Of a stretch of 64,000 nucleotides of DNA, positions 23,134-35,551 are shown piece after piece. Each line of letters starts with the position of its first letter. The stretch's first letter is position 1. The stretch lies in assembly GCA_011800805.1 (NCBI GenBank), contig MPNW01000176.1, forward strand, positions 1 through 64,000, written 5' to 3'. A program made the translations under genes and the position numbers. Source of the stretch: Hirudo medicinalis (Eukaryota; Annelida; Clitellata; Hirudinida; Hirudinidae). Under the pieces are notes generated by a model. That model searched no databases, had not been told where the DNA came from, and saw only the letters and a program-made list of their open reading frames with translations.

Positions 23134-23793
23134 ATGATTCGCCCGGAGTTCGTTGTCTTGGTTTTTATCATTTCCATCTTGGGAGTCACTACACCATTAA
23201 CGACTACAACGCCTCAGAGCAATATCAACATTAACAACGACAACCAGATTACTAGCACTTCCACAACTGTGAAACCTCTCGAACCAGAAATACCGCCTTC
23301 AGATCCTAACTCGCCAATTTCCACTGAGGCTGAGATAATCAAATATTTTAATGCCACAGGAACAAGTAAGACTCATGTTTTGTTCATTTTTCTTACTTAA
23401 CACTGTTTTTAAAGAGAAATTGGCTCATTTTCTTGAAAATTAAATGGATTTTTAGCATGCTGCCACATCCAAACAAACTGCAAAGGATGTAGGAATTATT
23501 TTGATGTCAACGGAATCAGATACTGCTGTCCTGCATGTAATGGACAGGCTTTGGTGACAAACCTCATCTGTAGATGCTATCCACCAAGCAACTTTGACAC
23601 TTCTGTGGTAAAATGCAAGGTGAACAGCACAAAGGTTATCGGAGACTACATCCCTTGGAGACCAAGCTACTATAGCTCTGGAGGCAGCACCGTCAAACCC
23701 GTGCTGTGGTTCTTAACCTTTAGCAGCATCGGCTCCTCGTTGATAGCATTTCATGCACAAATTCCTAAATTAAGTTTTAGTGCCTTTCAATGA
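23134..23793 (+). CDS. Small Cys-rich secreted or membrane-anchored protein
   Basis: Two exons, 23134-23365 and 23456-23793, join in phase 1 into about 189 residues. The N-terminus (MIRPEFVVLVFIISILGV) is a clear signal peptide, followed by a Thr/Asn/Pro-rich linker likely to be O-glycosylated. The second exon holds a compact Cys cluster (CCHIQTNCKGC, YCCPAC, CRC, C). It ends with a hydrophobic segment (LWFLTFSSIGSSLIAF) that could be a transmembrane helix or a GPI signal. The true start is the ATG at 23134; an earlier GTG is not used in eukaryotes. I cannot name the family; it resembles small Cys-rich surface proteins in general layout only. Confidence 0.75.
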
Positions 23794-24193
23794 GAAATTG
23801 AAAAAATTAACAGTAAAACATTTTTCATTTATTTGTTTGCGACACAAGAAGTTTATTGTCATTTCAATAAAATACACAATTTAAACATTTGAGATCTCCA
23901 ATTTTTAAGCCAGTCTTCATTACAAAATCATAAAAATTTGAAGTTGTAATGTCTTTTGTTTGCAAAAATTGAACATGTTGGAAATCTAAAAAGTCTTCAA
24001 GGTTTACAAAGTGACAAGATGATTTGAAAATGTGCTAATTTCACACTGTGAAGTCATCATATCAGACAAAATTTGGAGCAAAAAATGCAAAAAAAGTAAG
24101 AAATGGGTTTTGGATTCAGCAAAATCAACAAAAACACTTATTAAAAGATTTAAAAAATTGGTTTTGAATAATTTAAAAAAAATCCTATTAATT

Positions 24194-27100
24194 TTAAGCA
24201 AGTTCTGTGAAGCTCCTTTGGCTCTCCTCCCCTGTGTAAACACCGAGGAATGATCCGTCTTCGTGTATGTCGGCATACCTTCCCGGATATCGGTCAGTGT
24301 CGTTATCGCTCAGATCTCTGCTGCTTTTGCTTAGCAAAGTAGCTTGACTTCCTCTGAAGTCAACAGGCTCCCTGAGGTGATTGAAAAACGTACTTAAGTT
24401 TTTGTGCACTGTGAATGTATTTAAATGTTTAACAAGGTGGCATTCATTGGGAAACGATAATAAAAGGCAGTCCAATGAAGCTTACGGTCTCGAATATATC
24501 TTGAAATCTTTCTCTTCGATTTCCAAGACTGGATTGTTCCCATTCTTCAATTCTTTTTTATTTACTGTATAATTAAGAGAATACATGAGAAAAAAATTCT
24601 AATTTCACTCCAGTTGTGTGAGAACTTGCCATTGTAAGAATCTCCAACATTGAAGAGACAATGGAGAATAACAGCAACAAGAAGAATTAGAAATAGTATT
24701 CCTGCAATTGCAACTATCCACCAGTGGTTAATGAGGCCTGCCACAACTTAAAGAAATAATTTATTTTAATGTTAATTGCGAATAAATGTTTAGTTAAATA
24801 AACTATTTAATAAATTCCTCACCAGGCGAAATTCCTTTGACGACAATCTTGCTGATAACAATGGAACTGCTGTAGTGGTTGTCGGCAATGCAAGCATATT
24901 CGCCGTGATAATGTTTCCACGACTTGGATGAGGTTTCGTTCAAATGGAAAATTAACAACCCATCCTTGACATACATGCCCTTCACAAATAAATAAGTTAA
25001 TTAATACCTGATATAAATATATTTTATTATAATAATGTAATTTGTTAAAGTCAAGTCCTTCATTATCAGAATGAATGATAGGCAGATATATGATCGAGTG
25101 GAAGTTACCTCTGAATCAGAAACAAGAAGTTCTTTGTGGTCCTTCTTCATGAGGCTGTACCACCTTGGAGATACAGGAGTCAGTGGATCTGATGAGGAAG
25201 TGCAATTCAAAACAATGCTAAGCTTTTCGTAGCCAGTTTCCAAAATGTATTCTGTTTCTCCTTTGACTAACTTTACTTCAGTTTTTTCTGAAAAAATTTC
25301 AGATTGATTTTGGCTTTGGTATTTGACTTAATGATTGACCATTTATAAAGCCATCAATATAATTTCATAACAAACTTCACAGTTTTAAGACTTACTCAAA
25401 ACATTGATGTAACTTGAAGAAAATATTTGACCATGTTTATTGGTGGCCTTGCACTGGACAACCATGGAATCAGTATGTCTACCATCAGTGCAATCTCTAC
25501 AGACACTCCTGATGAGTAGAATTTGATTATCATCAGAGATGGAAATTCTAGAAATGGCTTCATTTTCTGAAATGTTAGAATAAAGTAGAAATGAACATTC
25601 GATCCAGCACAATTGGAATTAGCCTCAACAAACTTTGAATTCTTTTTGAGTTTATAAACCACTCCACTGATGCTGCAGGCAGGGCATGATTGGAGCAATT
25701 AATGACAACATCAGTACCCTCCGTCACGTTGGTATCCCGAGGTGGATTGTCAAAGACAGGTTCGGCTTTGAATCATTAATGATACCAAATTAATGCTGCT
25801 GCAAGTATTACAGCACATCAACATTTCTGATGATCCTCATGAAAATAGTTTTAGCATTTTTGTTTGGAACTTTGGGAATTTATTGGCATTTAATTAAATA
25901 ATGTTTACGTTTACATGAAGTTGATTTTCTTTGCAATTGAAAGTTTAGTCATTGCTCTTTTGTTTCCCATGCGCTTTCAATTTATAAATTTTAGTAAAAA
26001 TGACCAACCTTCAACCGAAACTGATATGGTATGGCTTGTTTTTCCTGATTGACAGATATATTTACCAGCATCTTCTGGTTTGACATTCTTGATTGTGATT
26101 CTGAATCCCCACTCGTCCATAACAATCCGGTCGAGCGGAATCCTGTTCTCCCTACTCCATTTCACGTTCTCGAAAGGCCTTAAAAAGCAATACTTTGGTG
26201 ATGATATTCTTCAGAAAGTTGCACTCTTAAGAAGTAAATCACAAGCATTTACAAAAAGTCGCTAAATCGAAGCAAACGCAATCCTTCAAAAAAACTTTAA
26301 AAACCTACTTTGAGGGGATGAAGCATTCCAGAATCATGGTCTTGTTATCCAGAGCCACATATTCACTCGGTGTCGAGTAAATGAGAGCGGAATCTATAAA
26401 TTTGGGTGTGCCATTCGGAGCTGCAACAAAAAAACCAACTGGCAATTTGTTTCATTACCAGAATTTGAGGAAAGTGAGTGCTTCTTGGACGTTAGCAACT
26501 ATCAAATATTTAAATGAGGCAGCTAAAAGATGCGCGTGATAAAGACGGCCAATATTTTAGATTGGCAAAGTGTCAATCTTTAAGTTGCGATGAGTTTATT
26601 TCTTCTTATTAATTTCTTCGTACACATCCATGCAATCATCTTTGACTATGAAGTAAAGCCACTCAGTGACGAAGTTAATTAAGGATCACTCGGAGTGAAG
26701 TTGAATTCCTTTCGAGAAAGAACGAATGTGTGGGCCACATATTTCCTTGGGAGACATGTTTAGTCAAGCAAGTAATTAAAGCTGGGTGGTGTGATTGAAA
26801 TTAATAAAGTCCTTGTTCTAATTACGCGTTCCGTTTTTATGTCGAAGTTCTAGAAAGAATTGTTTATTGGCAATAACATTACCATCAGAAACGGTGAGGT
26901 TGTAAACTCCACAACTATAAGACTGGTCTAGAATTAAGTTCTTGCACTTTCCTTTGTAAAGCTCATTATAAGATGTATCTTCCTTCAACACGTAGCCAAA
27001 CAATAACCTTCCTGAAATGAAACAAATGAAGGTCAAAATAATTGTGAATTTTGATGATTGTCAGTGAATACTACTATTAAGTCTAACAGGATGTATCAAT

Positions 27101-28323
27101 TACTTTACCTTTCAGGTCGACATAAGTTCTCTCATTTAAGACCAATTCTTTCGTCTCTGGTGATTTATCTGGCAATTTGTACCAAAGGACTGTGGCATCT
27201 GGCACGCTCACGACACCCAAAGTGGTGAAAACAATGCTTTTTCCTTCGACAACCGATTTCTGTAGTTTGTTCTGAGATGGTGGCTTCAATGTTGCCACTT
27301 TTACCTCCCTTTCCTCGGAAACTGTGCTTCCAAATTCGTTCGATGCCACGCACGTGTACTTTCCTTCGGTAATTAAAGAGGTCGTCACCAGGAGGCTTCC
27401 ATTACCGTAATCCTCAAGGTCTAAGTCGCCAGTGATCATTTCCTCGTCTTTATACCAAGTTATTCTGTCGTAATTTAATTGCGTAAAATTAACATTCAGA
27501 TGAAATGAATACAAACTATTTAAAAAAACATTTATTACAACTTCAAAATTGTCTAAAAAAATAGTTCGTTAAAAAATTAAACGTTCTAATAGTCATTTTT
27601 TGAGTCGAAACAAAAGTTGAAAATAAGAATATCTTGAAGGTCCATTCACTCAACATAACACAACATGAAATTCAACGGACGTTGGCTCAGGGATCCCAGC
27701 AGCCGAACATTTGAAATTTGTCTTTTCGTTTGAACGCCCAATAAAGGTCGAGGTCGGTGGCTTTTCTAGGAAATAGGGGGGAATTCTTCCTGAAATTTTT
27801 AAATAACACTAAAGTATGATGATGACGGCGACGGCGACGGCGACGACGACGATGATGATGATGCTGTAATTACCATTAAATCGTTCAAATGTAAATCGCT
27901 GGTGAACGTTAACAACTACCTAATTTTTGGAATAATTGGTAAATGCACAGTGACTTAATAATTTGTATTCATAATTGCAATTAGCAGTAAATAAATTGAT
28001 AGATGAAGGAACAGACGATGTAGCAATTTCCTATAATAAGAATCATTATAATTATAATATATTATCGATATTATTGATAATAGATAATTATAATAAATAA
28101 TAATATTAATATATTATATTATAATTATATCATTGCACTTAATAAGAAACAAACGAAAAACAACGGCATTCTCAGGAAGAATTTTCAAAAATTAAATCTC
28201 GACGAAACTCTAATTAATTCGGAATAATTTTTACTTAAAAAAGTGAAAATTATGAAAAATCTTACCGTCTTCTTGACGTGTTGGTGAGACAAGAAACAGA
28301 CACATCAGCGATATTCTCAACAT
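24194..28323 (-). CDS. L1/neuroglian-family adhesion protein, Ig-only ectodomain
   Basis: Thirteen exons on the minus strand: 28323-28266 (signal peptide), 27789-27681, 27464-27109, 27011-26826, 26420-26309, 26178-26009, 25765-25634, 25566-25396, 25287-25109, 24979-24823, 24746-24626 (transmembrane), 24564-24486 and 24371-24194. Five Ig-like domains can be followed (KCSAAGIPEPTITWYKDEE ... GKYTCVASNEFG; ILECF ... DAGKYICQSG; VINCSNH ... VVQCKATNKHG; LNCTSSS ... GEYACIADN). A membrane helix follows (WWIVAIAGILFLILLVAVIL), then a tail ending EDGSFLGVYTGEE. That matches the L1-family EDGSFIGQY ankyrin-binding motif with Gln changed to Val. Known L1-family proteins carry six Ig plus about five fibronectin III domains; here none lie between the last Ig and the membrane helix. 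Phases fit everywhere except at the 79-base tail exon, which is off by one base. Confidence 0.9.
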
Positions 28324-28774
28324 GTCTGCCGTTTCGGAAGATGATTTCAGTGAGTCCCTTGGCTAACCGAATTGTAAATAACCTTCACTATCATTATTTT
28401 CATTATTATTGTTAATTTTTTTTATTATACTATTATTTTTGTTGTTACTAATGTTGTTGTTGTTGTTATTATTGCCACCATTATCGTTGCTAGTTCTATA
28501 ATAGTTGCGATCAGCAATTACTACTTGGTACCTTCAAAAATAAAAGCTGTAACTATTTGTGGCTGAGTGAAGTTAAAGCCATTTTTGCTTGGGACGCGCA
28601 AATTGATTAAATAAGTTTTATGAGTAATAAATAATTAAGTTGAACTTAAAGTTAAAAGTGAACTTCTGTTGTAAAGTAGTTAAAGAAAGACACCAGTGAC
28701 TCAAAGGTACAACAATAATCTCCATCGTCCTTCAATTACATCAAATGAATCAACAATCCTGTTCCATTGCCACG

Positions 28775-28830
28775 CCTCTCCTCCTCCTCCTCCTCCTCCT
28801 CCTCATCATCATCATCATCATCATCTCCTT
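28775..28830. repeat. (CTC)n followed by (CAT)n
   Basis: Compound microsatellite; the triplet switches from CTC to CAT in mid-array. Confidence 0.92.
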
Positions 28831-29279
28831 TTTCTTCGTCCATTTTGGAGCGGTGATGATGATGATGAGATGAATGATGGTCACGTTTCTGATTAGGATG
28901 ATGGGTTCGTTTTCAATGAGATCACCGTGTGTTAATTTTCAGTTTCCTCCAAAACTCGACGTTTTCACTCCTCAAGCACCAATGGAAAGCAAAAAGCAGG
29001 CGCCTGATTCATCGGAGTGACTCAGCATTTATCAGTTTTCCAGTTATCAGACCACATTACACTCCCTCCATCCATCCATCCAGCACTATTTTTTGGCATT
29101 TTTGTTTCTCCACTCAAGATAAAATTCGGGATGTTCCTGACCGATTCATCAGAAAATCATTTAAAAAATTACTAAGTTTTGATGATGATTATTTCAATTA
29201 CAATTCCAAGTCTTGGCGATCAGAACAAAAAGTGGAAGAGTTGAGATGGAAAACAAATGAAGTCGGAGGTTCGCTCGAT

Positions 29280-29515
29280 GGCAGTTTGTGAGTGTTGTTC
29301 AGTTGTTCAGTTGTGAGTGTTGTGAGTGTTGTGAGGTTGTGAGTGTTGTTCAGTTGTGAGTGTTGTGAGGTTGTTCAGTTGTGAGTGTTGTTCAGTTGTG
29401 AGTGTTGTTCAGTTGTGAGTGTTGTTCGGTTGTTCAGTTGTTCAGTTGTTCGGTTGTGAGTGTTGTTCAGTTGTGTCTTGTTCAATTGTTCGGTTGTTCA
29501 GTTGTTGGCTCAAAT
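29280..29515. repeat. GTGAGTGTTGTTCAGTT imperfect tandem repeat
   Basis: About 230 bases of interleaved units made of TTGTGAGTG, TTGTTCAG and variants (TTCGG), on a G/T-rich strand. The order of units is irregular, as in a decayed higher-order minisatellite. Confidence 0.88.
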
Positions 29516-30134
29516 ATTGCTTGTCTGAAGTAGGCTGGCTGTCGTGAGATGCTCTCATCTCCCATTTAATGTCAGACATTCAGACGCAGCAGCGTGCTTT
29601 CATTTGGACGTTCTTCCAACTTTCAATCGTGATCGTCAGAAACTCTCAAAACTTGTTTATCATCATCATCATCGTCATTATCATCATCTTCATTCCCTTG
29701 AAACGCATGGAACCTGCAACACAGATCGAACCAGAAAGGCGACCATTGAAAGCGCGGAGATCACAAAGCACTAAATCCCCAGAGATGATAAGGAGTCGGT
29801 TGAAAACATGCCATCTTTTAATAAGCCACTCATCCGTCCTCCCATCCATCCAAGCATCCATCCATCACATGCGACGCCATTATACTGTTATAGGTGTTGT
29901 CTACACTCCTCATGTGAAATAAATGTGATTCAACGAGTTGATAAGCAGTAAATAACTAACGATTGTGTCTAAATTATCATAATATGCATAATATGCATGC
30001 ATATATAAATAGTCATAAATATTACATTTCTTCTCCTTAAGCAAAGCAAAAGTTTCGAAAGATGCCACGACTTCCTTTACCAAAAACTGCTTAAAAATAA
30101 GAAAAACCAAAAACATTTCGCATGTTTTGTGCCA

Positions 30135-30345
30135 CTAATACTCTTCCAGGTATTTCAAACGTTCTAACAACTCAAGCAAAGCAATCAATTGTGAATGTAA
30201 ACACACAAATTCAAATCCGCATCCGCCAGCAGGGGTCAAATGGATGGTTTTTGATTTGAAAATGTAAATATTGGGATGAATCTTTGCACCTCTCAAAGCA
30301 ATGAAATGAACGTTGGAATGCTTTCCTCTTGACCTCCACGTTGAA
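30135..30345 (-). CDS. Possible terminal exon, unrecognised
   Basis: Reading minus, the frame ending ELLERLKYLEEY then stop is open for more than 60 codons after an AG, and its composition is protein-like (KHSNVHFIALRGAKIHPNIY). Another frame over the first half is also open and charged, so a one-base break is possible here too. No upstream exon or family is recognised. Confidence 0.28.
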
Positions 30346-31439
30346 GATGTCGTGTTTACATGTGTTTTACAAATATTCAGTTGAGTAATGAATATCAACT
30401 CCTTCGAATTTCTTAATTCTGTTCCAATTTTCGGATGAATTCGGTCACATAAATATCAAATGGAGATAAATAGATAATTAATTGCAATAATTTGGGGAAT
30501 TAAAAAATAAACAACTGAATTACAATATGAAATAATTAAATATAACATTGCTTTCATAATATCCACAATTAATTCTTGACGTGACAAGAGTCCAATACAT
30601 CCATGTCTTCTGAGTTTATAAACGAGTAGTCATGCAATGTATATTCGAGCATAATTATGGCCCAACATGACCTCTCATAACCAGTGTTTGAAAGGTCAGT
30701 CACAAGACCTAATAAGCGTAAGGAGTGCTTATAAAATAAGCTAATTGTAACATTGACCTTTTCAAGGCGTAACATGACATGAAGAGTCAATAAAGGATTG
30801 TTTGTTTACAGTCTGATCGTATTAATGCTTGTCTACTCACATGCGATGATAACAACGTAAGCATGAGGTGATAGGTTATCATTGTATGGCTACTCATATC
30901 GAAATACATGTTTTGAATTTAAGTTTTAATTTAGCTTAAGTAAATAGTAACAAAATAAAATTCATAACGTCAAAAGTCATTAGTACTACCGACCGAGTGT
31001 GGTATCGTTATTATGGTAGCATTATTATGGAATTGTTCAACATAAATAATCTATATCGATAAAATGTCATTTAATTTAAAATAATGCTTAATAATTTAAC
31101 CGAAGAATTAATATTTAAAACTTCTAAAACTCAGATAACAACTCACCTGTTAATGAAAAATGTCTGACAGGAAGTAGAGTCAAGAAATAAGAATTACTCA
31201 GATATTCCTCTCAGTTCTCAACACCAATTCGATCGCAAACTATGAAAGTCGACTTCCAAAGGAAGTTTTGGTCAAATGTGCTGCAGCGTTGAGTGGATGT
31301 TATAAACATTGAGACCCTCTCAAACATTCATTCTCTCACTCGCTTTGTTCCTGAGGCGGGAAAGTAGTAAATCTGGAGCCAATTAGAAGAGAATTCGATT
31401 GGTTGGAACTATAATAGATTTAAATAAATTATGATAATT

Positions 31440-31660
31440 TAGTTACCCCGTGTGGTTCTAGTTTCAAGGTCTGCTTTTAGTGCCGAGGCATCCCACTGGT
31501 TTCACTGATAAGTGACCAGGATTTGACCAATTCCGCGCCTTTAACCAATAAGAGATGAATATGCAAATGAGCTTCCAAGTTGAAAGCTATTCGAGCCTGG
31601 AACCGCAAAGGCCCCATTTCTAGCAGAGACAAGTTATGCATATGCATGTTTCTTCATGGG
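31440..31660. promoter_or_regulatory. GC-raised patch with CCAAT and octamer-like motifs
   Basis: Within AT-rich DNA this 200-base patch holds AACCAATA (a CCAAT-type box) followed within 25 bases by ATGCAAAT (POU octamer) and a TATGCATATGCATG palindrome. Such spacing is seen in animal promoters, but no transcript start or gene can be linked to it. Confidence 0.25.
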
Positions 31661-34001
31661 CAATGATAAAATATTTGTGGGTGGTTATGGACGATTGCAA
31701 TCTTGCACCGGATGTCGGCAACGTGACATCTCCGGTACAGGAAGCATCTCTAATGAAACTTCATGATTGCAATGTTTGATTGATAAATACTGTTGACATT
31801 TTTCAAAGAAGATTTCAAGCTTATTAATTAATGAAAAAAAAAGTCAATAAATCAATCAACCACCATCAACCGAACCAGATCAATGACTGACAACTGACGA
31901 AGAATCACGTGAATGGAAATAAATCCAAATCAAACATCTGGATAGCAGCATCCAAACATCAATCGTTTGACGTGCGCTATGTGACTTTGTTGAAATCTTA
32001 ACTATTTATTAAGTTGCATTAGTAAATATTATTATCGTTGTTGGCGTTTTTTTTCAGGCCAAGCAAAGTTTTAAATGAAATAAAAATTGGCAATCCGCCT
32101 GTGTAGTTTTAAATTGAGTTGTTCGCGTTATGAAAACACGTTGAGATGAAGTAAAGGAATGTTTGTCGAGTGTATTGTGGCCTTCCTGTCTCGAGATTCA
32201 ACAAACATTTCAAGCTGAAGATTTCAAGCAATTTGCAATTAAATTCAGCCATCCGTGAAACTTGAAATAGTTTTAAAAAAAGAAATTATCGATTAAATAT
32301 CCAGTCATCGGAGATGATATTCGACGTTTATTCTTGGAGGATGAACTTTATTTTGTGTGCTTCAATTGGTTTTCTTGTCATTGTTTTGCATCGCTTTTAC
32401 ATCACATTTGTAATATAGATACAAATATATCGTATTAATGTTATTGTATGTCCTATTAGAAATTACAGAGATTAAAAAATCTACCGGATAAACAATATTA
32501 GATTAAATAGATTTAATAATGCTTAATGAAATAACTATCAAATAATAATAATAATAATAATTAATATAATAATATAAATTATATTATAATTATAATTATT
32601 ATCCTGATTATGATTATTATTGCGATTATTATTGTTATAATGTATGAATAATAACAACAATAATATTAATACTAATAACAAATTATATATTTGTTTGAAA
32701 CATGGGTTGAGAAGACAAACTCAGAGAAAACATTTTAATTATTTTGGTAATTATCATGTAATTGCGAATATTTCTTCACATGTTTTCATTCTGATAGGTC
32801 AGGGTTCATTTCCTAGAATTACTTCCAATTATTTCATTATGAAATAAATTGACTTAAATTATAATTTGTGAATCAATTTGATCTTTCATTAATTACTAGT
32901 TTTTTAAACCGGCTTTGCCAGTCATGTCCAAGTAATCAATTTTGCTCTTGCTTTATTATTTCCATCCATCATTACCTTCATCACCAATTACAAAAGTGGA
33001 TGATTAGGACGGTGCCCCGGCAACGACACTCGAACCCGCGCTGTCGTCGCGAGTTTCAAACATTCGATCTTTGCCAGAGCACAACGCTCGCAGTGCTCTC
33101 GAGTTTAATTAAAACTCGCATGCGATTCAGGGAAAGGTGAAAGTTGGAAAACTTGAAAATTGAAAATGGCTCAGTTGACCAAGGAATGAATGGCATTGAG
33201 AATGACGTGTGCAAATTTCAAGTCGCTACCGTTCACCGTTTGTGAGTTCTTGGGACAGACATACACAAGCACTTTCTATTTTATATCATATTATAGATTC
33301 AGTTTTTTGATCGATAACCTAACTTAAGAGGTACATTTTGATAATGTAGCGCAATAATAAATAAAATGTACTAATGATATACAAATGATACTAATCTAAA
33401 AAATAATAACAATTAACAAGTGAATAACAATCATAAAGGTAAATAATTAATTATTATTATAAGTTATGAATATCAGAAGTACAAGTATTACACCGACATT
33501 TGTTGGCATCCTCATCATCACCGTAGATGGTGAATGTTTAATTTTTGTATATTATTACTTTTAGTCGTAACATTCTGGGAATACAAATTAAGTTGTTGGG
33601 AGGTGAAAATTAATTGGTCAGGAAGAAGGAAGAAGAGTTAACATGTTTAAAAATAACTCATACGATCTGGGAAGTTGATTGAAAGCTGATTAAAGGTTGT
33701 TCAATAAAATAATGGTGCTTCAATTAATAAATTAATATATTTAATAATTTGTTTTGTAAGCAATTAATTAATTTACTATTCAATTGATTTATTTAGTAAT
33801 TTATTAGGTGATGTCCTCGAAATCTTGATGATTTCAAGGTCCTGAAAACCACGTCTAATGGAACCTCTTCTTTGAACTTCAACATAATTGGAGAACACTA
33901 TTTCAGCCAAATATTTATCGCTTGGGTTTGTTTTTCTAAAGCGTTCGGAAATGGCAGAAGCTCAAAACTTTGCCTGGATGGCACAAAACGATGATGATAA
34001 T

Positions 34002-34022
34002 ACACACACACACACACACACA
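34002..34022. repeat. (CA)n microsatellite
   Basis: About ten CA dinucleotides, the only notable CA repeat in the window. Confidence 0.9.
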
Positions 34023-35551
34023 ATAAAGTGACATCTTTCTGAGAAAGAAAATGCTTTTCAAATTTGTCTACGCGAACGTGAAAAGTCACATAACACTAAC
34101 CAATTTTAAATATTTTGGATTTGAAAAACTTTCTGAACAACACTGAGTAAGAATTAACAAGTAATTACTCGCAATCATCATTTCGCGGTAATTTATTTTC
34201 ATTGCTTCCGTCCTGCTGCCCATTGCCATGTGACAAAGCATATCATGTTATCATGCTTATTTCATTAATCATCAAAGATATTCTCGGAATGCCTCATGTT
34301 TTGATTATTTGCGGATTTAAATTAACACCGTTATCAATTTCAGTCAGCTACGAAATATTTTAAATCATTGCCAAAGATAAACAAATCTAGTAAAAAATAG
34401 TAGAAATTTTTATTGTTGTTAACATTATTAATAGGGACTAGCTGGATGGATTGATTATTTTATGACTCAGACGTCACATCCGTGAGCGACTTAAGCTCAT
34501 AATCATCTTTGATGACAATTATAATAATAATTATTATAATAACAATTATAATATTATAAATGGTCACTCAACACAGTATAATTATTCCTTTAGAACTGGT
34601 TCTAATAAATGCTAACAAAGGAAATTCGCTTGAATTTGATGAGAGGTATGAAAGGCGAAGAAGACATTCATTTTGCAATAATTAATTGTTAAAGATATTT
34701 CAGTCAGTTCATCAGAACAAATTTTGATTTTTTTATATTTTGTTCGTTCACCAAGGATAAGCTTTGAGTATGAGAATTGTTAAATGTATAGTAAAATTTT
34801 TAAAACGATATTTAAAAATAATGTAGTTTGTGATTATAATATAAACACATCATCATTACAAAACAAACATTAATTTAATAAATGTGTTCTCTCAGTATCT
34901 TAAAATGATTTATAGCAACGCTTAAGACCATCCGTTTGGAATTTATTTAAAAATCTCTTTCTATTTATTTCATTTTTATTACATGATGAATTATTGCCAA
35001 AAGTTAATTGTGAGCTGCTCCTAAGGATTTCTAATTAAACTATTTAATTAGATCCAAACTTGATTTTTAATTAATTTTTGAAGGTTTGCAATAAATATAA
35101 TAGTAGTTGTACTTACTGTTACCGCTAAAATAATAAACTAAATATTTGCAGTTAATTCTACCTGCAGTGATTCACGCAAAAAGTGAACCAAAACATCTAA
35201 GGTTGTCGGAAGGATGTTCCTGAGCTGCTCGTTCTCTTGTTTTAATAAGTCGCGTGAGATTTTATTGTTGGAGGTAGTTTGTGAAATTTATTCACTTATA
35301 GATTTTAAAATGATTAAAAGTTACGCGCTCCTCGAAATCTTAAAAGTACGAGTGTCGTTGCTGAGTAAATATTTTCAACTTGAGCAGTAAGCCTGAATTA
35401 CATCATTGCTTTTATAACTTCTATCATTTGCAGTTGGTTTAAGGTCACTAGTTGTTTTTACAAAAATAATATATATTGTTTTTTAGTATCGTCTGAATTT
35501 TATCTAACAATTCAAAAAATATTTTGCCATAATTCCACAGAACCACAGAGA

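Larger units (their letters stand above)
28324..35551. other. Seven-kilobase gene-poor region
   Basis: No secure gene. It contains (CTC)n/(CAT)n at 28775-28830, the GTTGTGAGT-type repeat at 29280-29515, CAT runs near 29660-29700, AAT runs near 32545-32660 and a CA repeat at 34002-34022. Weak coding candidates are listed separately. Around 33000-33130 the GC content rises and short frames exist on both strands, but nothing is recognisable. Confidence 0.45.

Noticed and set aside
33000..33130. Possible tRNA on the minus strand (GGGTTCGAGTG resembles box B)
   Set aside because: The would-be T-stem does not pair and no box A at the right distance is visible.
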